A stretch of DNA of 64,000 nucleotides from JBDTSW01 sp963799815. Lineage in GTDB: Bacteria; Actinomycetota; Thermoleophilia; Solirubrobacterales; 70-9. This document shows, one piece after another, positions 45,538-53,199 of this stretch. The first letter of the stretch is position 1; each line of letters begins with the position of its first letter. Made by a program: the position numbers and the translations under genes. The notes under the pieces are model-generated. The model did not search any database and was not told where the DNA came from. It saw only the letters and a program-made list of their open reading frames with translations. The DNA lies in NCBI GenBank assembly GCA_963799815.1, contig CAWCYG010000004.1:434001-498000 (forward strand), in the 5' to 3' direction.

Positions 45538-47709
45538 CTAGTTGACGACCCGGAAGTTCGCCCTGGCCGGCGTGTCATCGAAGTTGTTGCTCGGGTCGAT
45601 CCCGCGGACACGGAAGACGTGCGCGCCCACCCCGACGGTCCTCGTCGCCGGCGAGGTGCACGGAGCGAATACCTCCGAGTCCATCCTGCAGCGGAAGGTC
45701 GAGCCCGGTTCGGTCGCCGTGAACGCGAAGGTCACCGTGTGATTAGTCGTCGTCGCCGGTGGCTGCTGCGTGAACAGCGTGTCGGGCGGCGTCGAATCCT
45801 CCTTGTAGGGGAATGGGGCGGAGCAGGCGGAGGGGTTGCCCTGAGCTGTCGCGGTCACCCTGAGGTTGGTCGTCTGATCGGGGGGGACCACGGCGGTGAC
45901 GCCAGCCGCGCCGTTGAAGGCTGCGGCCGTGCCCGAGCCCAGGACCGGGCCCGCGCAGCCGGAATCGCCGTAGACCCTGACGGTCGAGCCAGCCGCCGCT
46001 CCGACTCCCTTCACCTCCGGATCGTTGATCTTCGAGGGCGAGTCGGGGTCGGTGTCGGTGATCGTCGGCGCCGGGGGACCGGATGCGCCCGCCTCGATCC
46101 GCACCATCTCCGCCACGGATGGGACGCCGTCCGCACCGATCACAAACAGCATGTAGACCCCGGGTGGCGCGACGTTCGGGTTCGACGGGGCATCGGCGGT
46201 GATCGTGCTGCCGCTTGCGGTGAATTCGAGCGGCACGTACCGCTGCTCCATGTTCACCGAGTGCGTTACGGCCCCCAGCCGCACCATCGCGACCTTGCTG
46301 ATCGAGCCTGCGCTTGGCGTTCCCACCGGGAAGGCGTCTCCGTAGGAGACCACTCCCGGCGCGGAGGTGACCTGAGGTCGTGGCGCGAGCTCGCCGGAGC
46401 CATCGTCCCTGAACAGGTAGGGCGGAGTGAACACCTCAGCGTTCTTCGCCAGATATCCGACCTGCTCGCAGGTCCCACAGACGCCACCGCCCGCGCTGAG
46501 CACGCGGCCGTCGGGCAGGAGCAGCGCCGTGGAGTGGTATTGGCGCGTGACCTGCATCGGCGCCAAGGTCGTCCACAGGCCGGTCGCGGGATCCCACAGC
46601 TCGGCGGGGTAAACGCCCGCATTCATGTCTACGTGGAAGGCGCCGGACGAGTTGCCGCCGGTGGCGAGCACGGTGCCGTCAGCGAGCACGGTGAGGTTGT
46701 GCTGGCGGCGCCCGTAGGCCATGCTCGCGGTGGGCGTTATCTGCGGCGTCGACCCGTTGATGTCGATGACCACCGCGCTCGGGGTGGAGGGACCGCCTCC
46801 GGCGACGAGGATCTTGCCGACGTCGTAGAGCGCATGACCGCCGTAGCTACGGGGCACGGCATCGCGGTCCCCTAGGTTCTTCCATGAGCCCGAGCCGGTT
46901 GGATCGAGCCTTCGCATGGGCTTCGTCGGACCTGAGTTGAAGACCCTCCCGTCGGGTGCGAGATCCATCCACGGATACAGCGGCAGATCCTTGGACGCGC
47001 CCGTGAGCGAGCGCAGGGCCCCGTCGGTCGCACGCACCTCCGGCGATTCGGCCCGGCCCTCCACCCCGTCGGTGATCAGCATCTCTCCGTTGCGAAGCGG
47101 GGTCACGGTCGGATACCAGCGCGCCTCGGCCATGTCGTCGCCCCGGTCCCATGTGTTGTCCTCGGAGTCGAAGGTGTAAGTGTTCTTGAGTCCGACCTGC
47201 CCCGCGTCCAGGTTTCCGCCCGCGGTGAACAGGGTGCCGTCCATCAGATGGCCGAGGCCGCTGCAGAAGATGTTGAAGCCCATCAGCCACGCCGACGCGT
47301 GGACCCCGGTGTCGGGATCCCAGACGGTGGCCCGGGTCTGGTTGTGGTCGTCGTAATGGCCCGGGTGTAGGTCGCCCACGTTGTCGTAGGCCAGGACCTT
47401 TCCGTTCTCGAGCAGCGCCACGTGGATCCCGACCACGGGCCAGTCGAGGACGGGGCCCCACTCGCCGACCTCGGACGCGTCGCCTGCCGCCGCTGCAGCC
47501 GCCAGCTCGACGTCGGACTCCGTGGCCGCCGCGGTCTGCCGCTCGAGGCGCCTCTCCTCGGCGGGCGTGTGGACGACGGCGTCCTCCTGCATGTGGTCCG
47601 CCGCCGTCTTCGGGACACCGGGATGCGCGATCGCGCTCCCGGGGACGGCGCCGGTCAGGATCGCGGTCGCCACGACCAAGAGGATGGATAGCCCGCTGCG
47701 CCCCCCCAT
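45538..47709 (-). CDS. Secreted copper radical oxidase (galactose-oxidase/GlxA-like) with C-terminal Ig-like domains
   Basis: A 723-residue protein. The signal peptide (~1-28) is followed by a kelch-type propeller. The cofactor and ligands can be matched to galactose oxidase: Cys149 (IFCSG) and Tyr199 (ARWYPT) for the Cys-Tyr cross-link, Tyr391-His392 (RQYHST) and His483 (VTHSVN) for copper. The DUF1929 domain (~445-540) carries the last His. A further ~180 residues are beta-rich and end in a chitobiase/Ig-like repeat with two Cys. It probably oxidises primary alcohols or polysaccharide ends outside the cell, making H2O2. It is transcribed toward the HAD remnant. Confidence 0.92.
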   Translation of the reverse strand: MGGRSGLSILLVVATAILTGAVPGSAIAHPGVPKTAADHMQEDAVVHTPAEERRLERQTAAATESDVELAAAAAAGDASEVGEWGPVLDWPVVGIHVALLENGKVLAYDNVGDLHPGHYDDHNQTRATVWDPDTGVHASAWLMGFNIFCSGLGHLMDGTLFTAGGNLDAGQVGLKNTYTFDSEDNTWDRGDDMAEARWYPTVTPLRNGEMLITDGVEGRAESPEVRATDGALRSLTGASKDLPLYPWMDLAPDGRVFNSGPTKPMRRLDPTGSGSWKNLGDRDAVPRSYGGHALYDVGKILVAGGGPSTPSAVVIDINGSTPQITPTASMAYGRRQHNLTVLADGTVLATGGNSSGAFHVDMNAGVYPAELWDPATGLWTTLAPMQVTRQYHSTALLLPDGRVLSAGGGVCGTCEQVGYLAKNAEVFTPPYLFRDDGSGELAPRPQVTSAPGVVSYGDAFPVGTPSAGSISKVAMVRLGAVTHSVNMEQRYVPLEFTASGSTITADAPSNPNVAPPGVYMLFVIGADGVPSVAEMVRIEAGASGPPAPTITDTDPDSPSKINDPEVKGVGAAAGSTVRVYGDSGCAGPVLGSGTAAAFNGAAGVTAVVPPDQTTNLRVTATAQGNPSACSAPFPYKEDSTPPDTLFTQQPPATTTNHTVTFAFTATEPGSTFRCRMDSEVFAPCTSPATRTVGVGAHVFRVRGIDPSNNFDDTPARANFRVVN

Positions 47710-48068
47710 CGTGGCCTACGTCACGAGCGATCCGGGCACGGCAAAGCCGAGCGTCCCACGTCGTACGTCCCGTATGCGGCCCCCCACAAGGCTCGCCAGT
47801 CTACACGGGGAGCTGGTGCCGGCAGGTCGGGCTTACCTGGAACCATTAGGGGAACTACCGCTGACTTGCCCGGGTTGGAGCAATGGACGGCTGGGCCGAC
47901 GGACAAGGCACGGGCGCGCGCGAGGGTGGCGAAGCTGATGGTTTGGGCGACCATTGCCAAGTGATGTCGCCGCCACCTCTCGGGGACGCAAGCTCCCTGC
48001 AAATTGCGAATACCGGCGGCCGACCCGGGTAGCCGCTAGCCGAAAACTCCCCAAGGAGACGGCGAACG
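47710..48068 (+). other. Intergenic region, 359 bases
   Basis: No convincing gene, tRNA or inverted repeat was found between the copper oxidase (minus) and the first Lys-rich protein gene (plus). It must contain both divergent promoters. The only clear signal is an AAGGAG ribosome-binding site just ahead of the GTG at 48069. Open frames here look like chance frames of G+C-rich DNA. Confidence 0.6.
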
Positions 48069-48653
48069 GTGGCTCAGCAGACGAAGAGCAGGAATCCTTC
48101 AAAAGCCGCGAGCGGTGGGCAGTCGGCCTCGCGCAAGACTTCGAACAAGTCCCGGACCACGAAAAGCGGGTCGGGCTCCAGCCGCTCGTCGAACGGGCGG
48201 CGAGCCGCGTCGCGCTCCGCGACTGCGCGCCGATCCTCGTCTTCGCGCAGCAGGTCGGGTGGCGCCAACAAGAGGGGCAGCGTCGCATCGGCCAAGGAGG
48301 CAGCCAGCAAGGGCGCCAACACCGCAGGCGATGCGGTGGCGACCACGGCCAGGAAGCTCAAGACCCCGGCACTTGCCGCCGGTGCCGGGCTCGCCGGCCT
48401 GGCCGGCGGCATCGCGCTGAGTCGAGACCGCCGCAAAAGGGTGCTCGGGGTCAAGCTGCCGCGAGGCGGCACCGCAACCAAGAATCTTGCCGGCACCGCA
48501 AAGAACGTCGGCGCACTGGCGGAGCGGACGGGCCAGGTCGCCGAGCAGGTTCGGGTCGCCAGCGAGGCACTGAGCGAGACCGGCTCGCGGAGGCGCTCGC
48601 CGGTTGAGGTCGTGCTGCAGGGCCTCACCGCTCGTGCACGCAAGGGCCCGTGA
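48069..48653 (+). CDS. Lys/Ser/Arg-rich protein with Gly-rich hydrophobic segment (paralog A)
   Basis: A 194-residue protein starting at GTG 48069 behind AAGGAG. Residues 1-75 are histone H1-like low complexity of Ser, Arg, Lys and Ala. Then KLKTPALAAGAGLAGLAGG gives a hydrophobic Gly/Ala segment. A C-terminal amphipathic helix (VGALAERTGQVAEQVRVASE) follows. The shape suggests a DNA- or membrane-binding protein. It shows clear similarity to the protein at 48732 (same order of parts), so the pair probably arose by tandem duplication. The family is not recognised. Confidence 0.75.
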   Translation: MAQQTKSRNPSKAASGGQSASRKTSNKSRTTKSGSGSSRSSNGRRAASRSATARRSSSSRSRSGGANKRGSVASAKEAASKGANTAGDAVATTARKLKTPALAAGAGLAGLAGGIALSRDRRKRVLGVKLPRGGTATKNLAGTAKNVGALAERTGQVAEQVRVASEALSETGSRRRSPVEVVLQGLTARARKGP

Positions 48654-48731
48654 GCTCAGGGCTGAACGCGCCGGTCCGCCGGCACTGACCAGCGACGCTT
48701 GAACAAATCGATACCCATCTGGAGGGAACAC

Positions 48732-49187
48732 ATGGCACAGGCGAAATCGTCCACGGCAAAGAAGTCATCGGGCTCCAAGAGGTCGACGTCATCGGGTTCC
48801 AAGGGCTCGACATCGAAGAGCGGCGGCTCGACCTCCAAGCGGACGAGCTCGAGCCGCTCGGGGTCCGGCTCAGCTAACGGGGCCTTGACGCTGAAAGACG
48901 CCGGCGAGACCGTGAAGGCCGCCGCCTCGAAGGCGAAGACACCCCTGATCGCAGGGGGCGCGGCGGTAGCGGGAGCCGCAGGAACCATCCTCGTCAAGAA
49001 CCGCCTGGCGCCGAAGGGCCCGATCCAGAAGCTGCGCCGCGTATCGCTGCCGAAGCCGAACGGTTCGCTCACCAGCAAGGTGGACCTAAAGACCGTTAAG
49101 GAGACGGCCGAACGGGTCAGCGCCCTGGGTCAGCAAGCCGCCGACATCGCTGCGGCCACGGAGAAGACGCGCAAGAAGAACCGGTAG
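48732..49187 (+). CDS. Lys/Ser-rich protein with Gly-rich hydrophobic segment (paralog B)
   Basis: A 151-residue protein with a strong ribosome-binding site (GGAGGG) before ATG 48732. The N-terminus MAQAKSSTAKKSSGSK begins a ~60-residue Ser/Lys tract. SKAKTPLIAGGAAVAGAAG is the hydrophobic part, then a basic linker (LRRVSLPKP) and a helix (ETAERVSALGQQAADIAAATE). It matches paralog A part by part. A start 33 bases upstream (48699) would add residues with no support. It lies ten bases before the DUF2294 gene. Confidence 0.75.
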   Translation: MAQAKSSTAKKSSGSKRSTSSGSKGSTSKSGGSTSKRTSSSRSGSGSANGALTLKDAGETVKAAASKAKTPLIAGGAAVAGAAGTILVKNRLAPKGPIQKLRRVSLPKPNGSLTSKVDLKTVKETAERVSALGQQAADIAAATEKTRKKNR

Positions 49188-49196
49188 AGGGCGGGC

Positions 49197-49580
49197 ATGG
49201 AAGTCGATGTACTCGAGGGCGAGGGGCGAGCCGACCCCGAGGGCAGGTCGCCGAGCCGCGAAATCTCCCGTGGCGTCGTCGCCATCTACAAGGACCACCT
49301 CGGGCGTGGGCCCACGTCCGCGCGGACCAAGATCGCCGACGACATGGTGATTACGGTGCTTGAAGACAGTCTCACAAAGGCCGAGCGGAAGCTTCAAGAG
49401 TCGAACAAGGAGACGATGGTCCGGCAGATACGTCGTGAGTTTCAGGATGCAATGCGCAACGAGATAAAGGCGCTGGTCGAAAAGACGCTCGACCGTGAGG
49501 TGTTTTGCATGCTGAGCGACCACAGCCCCAATCCCGACTACGCGGTCGAGCTCTTGATTCTTGCCCCGAGCCGCGACTGA
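49197..49580 (+). CDS. DUF2294 domain protein
   Basis: A 127-residue protein, helical, with GVVAIYKDHLGRGPTSARTKI and VITVLEDSLTKAERKL, and a C-terminal REVFCMLSDHSPNPDYAVELLIL. These are the landmarks of the DUF2294 family, small proteins with no firmly known role. The ATG is ten bases after paralog B, so it is probably in the same transcript. The gene is convergent with the ATP-grasp gene. Confidence 0.85.
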   Translation: MEVDVLEGEGRADPEGRSPSREISRGVVAIYKDHLGRGPTSARTKIADDMVITVLEDSLTKAERKLQESNKETMVRQIRREFQDAMRNEIKALVEKTLDREVFCMLSDHSPNPDYAVELLILAPSRD

Positions 49581-49617
49581 CCCTTCCGGCCCCCCGGCAG
49601 GGTGATCTGCGATGGCG

Positions 49618-50826
49618 TCACGGCGCAGCTGGATTCGAGTGACGCTGCCTGTAATGCTTCCGGGCCCCCTTCAGGATCATCGCGAGCTCCGCAAGCAGCG
49701 GCAGCGGGTCGTCGCGGTTCCAGACGGCGTTGCCTGGCCCGAGCCAGGCTCGGACCGGTAGCCCGGGATCGTCGCCCCTGCCGCGCGACCGCCACCAGGC
49801 GCGCGCGTCGGGAACCGGGTGGACCCAGCGCACCCCGACCCGGTAGCGCTCGGAGGGTGGCGGTTCGCCCCCGGCGGCGTCGCGGTAGGCGAGGAGCGCG
49901 AGGTCGAGGCCGGCCGCGGCCGCGATCCCGAGCTGCCACCACGGCCGCGCGTTTACCTCGAGGATCTTCGCGACCCCGTCCCGCTCGTCGCGCTTTAGCT
50001 CCGCGTCGAAGAGGCCGGTGAAGCCGATCCCGGCGAAAAGCCGCTCGACCGCGGCGAGCGCATCGGCGGCGTCCTCGAGCATGATCGTCTCCGAGAGGGT
50101 GCTGTTGCCGAACCCCGGCGGGAACATCCGCAGACGCCGGTACGCGAGGCAGGCGCGCAGGGTGCCGGCGCGATCGACGTAGCCGTTGAGGAAGACGTGC
50201 GCGTTCGGCGGGCCGGGGACGAGCTCCTGAACGACCACCTCGAGCCCCTCGGCGGCGAGCGCGGCAAGCAGGGCGGCGGCCTCGGCCCGGTCGCCAGGGC
50301 GAAGCCCCTTCACTCCATGCCGCGCCACGAACGCCTGTGAGTCGACGGGCTTAAGGAACGAGCCGCTGAGCTCCTCGTCGGAGAGCGCGGCGAGGTCCGC
50401 CACCGTTCGCGCTCGCACGGTCCGCGGGGCCGGGACGCCGAACTCCGCGACGGCGTCGGCGAAGCGCGCCTTGTCGACGAGGCGCTCGAGCGCGGCGTTT
50501 TGCGGCGCGACCGGGACGTGGGCGGCGGTGACCGCGGCCGGCAGGGCGGCGATCGCCGTCGCCCAGCGATCGGAGCACGGGTAAAGGACGCTGCGTTCGT
50601 AGGGGAGCCGGCCGAGCCAGGCCGCGAGCTCGCCGCCGGCGCTGCCCTCGGGCGGTGCGCCGTTAAGCGCTCGATGCCAGCGCGACCGGCGGACCAGCGG
50701 ATGGGCGGGCTGCGGCACGAGTACCGTGACGCCGGCGCGCCCGAGCGCCCGCACCGCCGCGAGGCCCGTGACGTCGCCGCCGAAGACGATGGCGGGAATC
50801 GGTGGGCGATCGCCGGTAGCGGGCAT
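49618..50826 (-). CDS. ATP-grasp family protein
   Basis: From ATG 50826 the product has 402 residues. The N-terminal Rossmann-like pre-ATP-grasp part starts IVFGGDVTGLAAVRALGRAG. The central ATP-grasp domain has FLKPVDSQAF, VVVQELVPGP and the metal and ATP motif KILEVNARPWWQLGIAAAAGLDL. The general family joins a carboxylate to an amine or thiol using ATP, or forms carbamoyl-type phosphates; the substrate is unknown. The open frame continues in-frame to a start at 51111, but those 95 residues are low complexity with no family counterpart, so the shorter form is preferred. Confidence 0.8.
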   Translation of the reverse strand: MPATGDRPPIPAIVFGGDVTGLAAVRALGRAGVTVLVPQPAHPLVRRSRWHRALNGAPPEGSAGGELAAWLGRLPYERSVLYPCSDRWATAIAALPAAVTAAHVPVAPQNAALERLVDKARFADAVAEFGVPAPRTVRARTVADLAALSDEELSGSFLKPVDSQAFVARHGVKGLRPGDRAEAAALLAALAAEGLEVVVQELVPGPPNAHVFLNGYVDRAGTLRACLAYRRLRMFPPGFGNSTLSETIMLEDAADALAAVERLFAGIGFTGLFDAELKRDERDGVAKILEVNARPWWQLGIAAAAGLDLALLAYRDAAGGEPPPSERYRVGVRWVHPVPDARAWWRSRGRGDDPGLPVRAWLGPGNAVWNRDDPLPLLAELAMILKGARKHYRQRHSNPAAP

Positions 50827-51211
50827 TCCTCTGAGGGAGATCTCAGGCCCGGACGAAGGGCCGCTTGCCGCCGAGTTTGCGGTGGCCATCGCCGAGCTCG
50901 ACTGCGGAGTGGGGCAGGCGGTGGCGATGGAGATTCGTCCCGCAGCGTCGATTCCCGCGACAAGCTCTGATCCGGTTCCGACAAGCAGATCGAGTTGCAG
51001 TTGGATGAGCTCAGCGACCTCTGACAGGGACCCGTCGAGTGCTCCGGGCTCCCTCCGCAGGTCGTCGGGGTGCGCGCGAATCGTGGCCGTCTCGGCGTTC
51101 TCCTCGGTCACGACGGCAACCGTAACCCAGGCCTACTCCTGACAACGCCGATGCGACTCGCCCCGCTCGGATCGGCAAAGCCCTCAGCGCCGACCGTCTT
51201 ACACTCGCGGC
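50827..51211 (-). other. In-frame extension and upstream region of the ATP-grasp gene
   Basis: On the minus strand the reading frame of the ATP-grasp gene stays open to a start at 51111. The added residues include a helical stretch (LSEVAELIQLQLDLLVG) and a Ser/Ala-rich tract, and could be a small separate domain or chance. The plus strand shows no convincing gene. The region 51112-51199 is non-coding and ends in the TACACT promoter of the next VOC gene. Confidence 0.4.
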
Positions 51212-51649
51212 ATGACGATCTACCGGATGGATCACGTCGGCGTTGTGGTCGAGGATCTCGCGGCTGCTATCGCGTTCTTCGTCGAACTGGGCCTGGAACT
51301 GGAGGGCGAGGCAGCAGTCGAGGGTGAATGGGTGGACCAGCTCGTCGGGCTGGACGGCGTCCGAGCGGACATGGCCGTCGTGCGGACCCCGGACGGCCAC
51401 GGCCGGGTCGAGCTGTCGACGTTCCACACGCCGGTGGCCACCAGCACTGCGCCGAGGGCGCCGATGAACACCCCGGGCATCCCTCGCCTCACGTTCGTCG
51501 TCGACGCCGTCGACGACGTCCTCGACCGCCTGCGCGCCCACGGCGCCGAACTCGTGGGCGAGGTGGCGCAGTACGGGGACATCTACCGCTACTGCTACGT
51601 CCGCGGCCCCGACGGCATCATCATCGGACTGGTCGAGGAGCTCCGCTGA
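51212..51649 (+). CDS. VOC-fold protein (methylmalonyl-CoA epimerase/glyoxalase-like)
   Basis: A 145-residue VOC protein. IYRMDHVGVVVEDLAAAIAFF has His at the metal-ligand position, with RVELSTF (Glu) in the first half. RLTFVVDAVDDVLDRL and a C-terminal YVRGPDGIIIGLVEEL (Glu) complete the fold. Enzyme type unknown; its length fits epimerase- or dioxygenase-like families. The ATG is six bases after TACACT (51200-51205), a clear leaderless start. Confidence 0.87.
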   Translation: MTIYRMDHVGVVVEDLAAAIAFFVELGLELEGEAAVEGEWVDQLVGLDGVRADMAVVRTPDGHGRVELSTFHTPVATSTAPRAPMNTPGIPRLTFVVDAVDDVLDRLRAHGAELVGEVAQYGDIYRYCYVRGPDGIIIGLVEELR

Positions 51650-51746
51650 ACGACAGTCCGATCTCGACCTCGTCGCTCACTTCGGCCTCCTTCGATTGTC
51701 ATCCTCCTTGCCCCCGCTTGCCCGGCGGCGCTCCCAAACTCCCGGC

Positions 51747-52157
51747 TCAAGCGGCAGCGCCGAGGAGCTCCCTGCACGCCTGCTCGCAACGGCGGCACGC
51801 CTCGGCACAGACCCGGCAGTGCTCCAAATTCAGTTCTCGCGCGTGGTGCTCGCACCCGTCGCCGCAGCTCCGGCATGCCTGGGCGCAGGCCTCAAGGAGC
51901 GACTGCACGAGCTGGGCGTCGTTCGCGAACTGTCGCGAGAGCGTTCGGCCGGTCGTCTCGCAGACGTCGGCGCAGTCGAGGTTCAGGCGGATGCACCTCG
52001 TCAGCTCCTTGACGCTCCCCTCGCCGAGGCAGGCATCGGCGCAGGCGGTACACGCCTGTCCGCAGTCGAAGCAAGCCTCGATGCAGCGGACGAGCGTCTC
52101 GCGCTCGAACTGAGGCTGGTTCGGAGATGTTTCGAGCATCTGCTGGGCATATGGCAT
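51747..52157 (-). CDS. Four-helix-bundle copper-storage protein (Csp)
   Basis: A 136-residue protein with 18 cysteines (at 25, 29, 32, 36, 39, 43, 55, 62, 66, 91, 95, 98, 102, 114, 117, 121, 124 and 128), mostly in C-x2-C/C-x3-C heptad-like patterns along four helices. This is the layout of Csp proteins, which bind many Cu(I) ions inside a tetramer of bundles. No signal peptide is present, so it is a cytosolic Csp3-like form. The ATG at 52157 has GAGGAG nearby. A DsbA-like gene lies 20 bases upstream on the same strand. Confidence 0.93.
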   Translation of the reverse strand: MPYAQQMLETSPNQPQFERETLVRCIEACFDCGQACTACADACLGEGSVKELTRCIRLNLDCADVCETTGRTLSRQFANDAQLVQSLLEACAQACRSCGDGCEHHARELNLEHCRVCAEACRRCEQACRELLGAAA

Positions 52158-52177
52158 GGAACACTCCTCTGATCGAG

Positions 52178-52726
52178 TCAGACATCTGGATGCCGCTCCT
52201 TCTTTAGAGCCGCAGGAACGAGCTGGGCGAGCTGACTCCAATGGCCCTCCAGCCGCTCGCCGCCGAGGAAGAAGGTGGGCGTGGCGTGAACCCCGGCCCT
52301 CTCGGCGCCTGCGACGTCCTCGAGGACACGTTCGCAATGGGTACGCTCGCGAAGGGTCGACTCGGCCTTGGCCCGGTCGAGCTCGAGGCGTCGGGCAACG
52401 GAGAGCAGCTCCTCCGGAGTGAAGCGCTCGTGGCCGGCCAGGAGCAGCGAATGCGCCTGCCAGAACCCCCCGCTCTCCGCGGCGAGCTCGGAGAGCTCCG
52501 CGGCGAGGTCGGCACCCGGATGAAGCTCGGAATCCGGAAAGTGGCGCCAAACCAGCCGCAGGGTGTCGTAGCGCTCCAAGAGCGACTTCACCGGCCGGCT
52601 GGCGGCGAAGCAGAAGGGGCAGCCGAAGTCCCCGTACTCAACCAGCGTCAGCTCGGGCTCATCGGCGCCGAGGACGTGATCGCCGGCTCCGACCGGGATC
52701 AGCGCGCTGGAGGCCGAGCTCGCCAC
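52178..52726 (-). CDS. DsbA family thiol-disulfide protein
   Basis: A 182-residue thioredoxin-fold protein with a helical insert. LTLVEYGDFGCPFCFAAS carries the CPFC active site (Cys36 and Cys39). VWRHFPDSELHPGADLAAEL and the cis-Pro loop VHATPTFFLGG complete the DsbA-like fold. No signal peptide is seen, so it probably acts in the cytosol, like other NhaA-C/FrnE-type members. It lies 20 bases upstream of the Cys-rich Csp gene, and may keep its thiols reduced. Confidence 0.9.
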   Translation of the reverse strand: MASSASSALIPVGAGDHVLGADEPELTLVEYGDFGCPFCFAASRPVKSLLERYDTLRLVWRHFPDSELHPGADLAAELSELAAESGGFWQAHSLLLAGHERFTPEELLSVARRLELDRAKAESTLRERTHCERVLEDVAGAERAGVHATPTFFLGGERLEGHWSQLAQLVPAALKKERHPDV

Positions 52727-52796
52727 AGGCCTATTCGGCTTTCGGGTTATCAGTCATCGACTCCTCCCGCCGGCTCGGATCCCGGCCGCTCTGCGA

Positions 52797-52870
52797 TGCC
52801 GGAGGCAGGACTCGAACCTGCGACACGCGGATTATGATTCCGCTGCTCTAACCAGCTGAGCTACTCCGGC
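52797..52870 (-). tRNA. tRNA-Met (CAT), elongator type
   Basis: Read on the minus strand, the acceptor GCCGGAG (52870-52864) pairs with CTCCGGC (52804-52798), with A as discriminator. The D arm has AGCTCAGCTGGTTAGAGC. The anticodon stem GCGGA/TCCGC encloses ATCATAA, giving anticodon CAT. The T arm is GCAGGTTCGAGTCCTGC. The fully paired first base pair argues against an initiator tRNA. CCA is not encoded. TACCCT (minus strand, 52888-52883) may be its -10 box. Confidence 0.95.
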
Positions 52871-52986
52871 GTGAGGGCGGGAAGGGTAGCGTGAGAGGTG
52901 GGGCATGGATGGGGGCGCCGAAGCCCTCCGCGGCGGCCGTGAGAGTGCTGGTGTAAGCCCTGAATTCTCCGGGTAACGAGGGTGGC

Positions 52987-53193
52987 ATGGAGGAGAAGGG
53001 AGGCTCGCGTCGCCCCAGTCGCGCCTGGTACTGGCTGTTGCTCGTACCCATGATCGGGCTGCTGATCCCACCGATCTACAACCACGAGGATCCGAGCCTG
53101 TTCGGCCTCCCGTTCTTCTACTGGTACCAGCTCGCTTGGGTTCCGCTGAGCGTGGTCTTCACCGGCATCGTCTACGTCAAGACACGCAGGTAG
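52987..53193 (+). CDS. DUF3311 small membrane protein
   Basis: A 68-residue protein. A basic, Ser-rich start is followed by AWYWLLLVPMIGLLIPPIYN and a second hydrophobic segment containing FFYWYQLAWVPLSVVFTGIVY. The pattern (two helices, the FxYWYQ motif) fits DUF3311. DUF3311 proteins are usually encoded just before sodium:solute symporters of the MctP type and may be their small subunit. The next gene starts six bases later and is such a symporter. Confidence 0.85.
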   Translation: MEEKGGSRRPSRAWYWLLLVPMIGLLIPPIYNHEDPSLFGLPFFYWYQLAWVPLSVVFTGIVYVKTRR

Positions 53194-53199
53194 GCGGCG

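Noticed and set aside
47710..48068. A c-di-AMP (ydaO-type) riboswitch ahead of the Lys-rich protein gene
   Set aside because: Considered because of the long leader; the conserved blocks of that class were not found.
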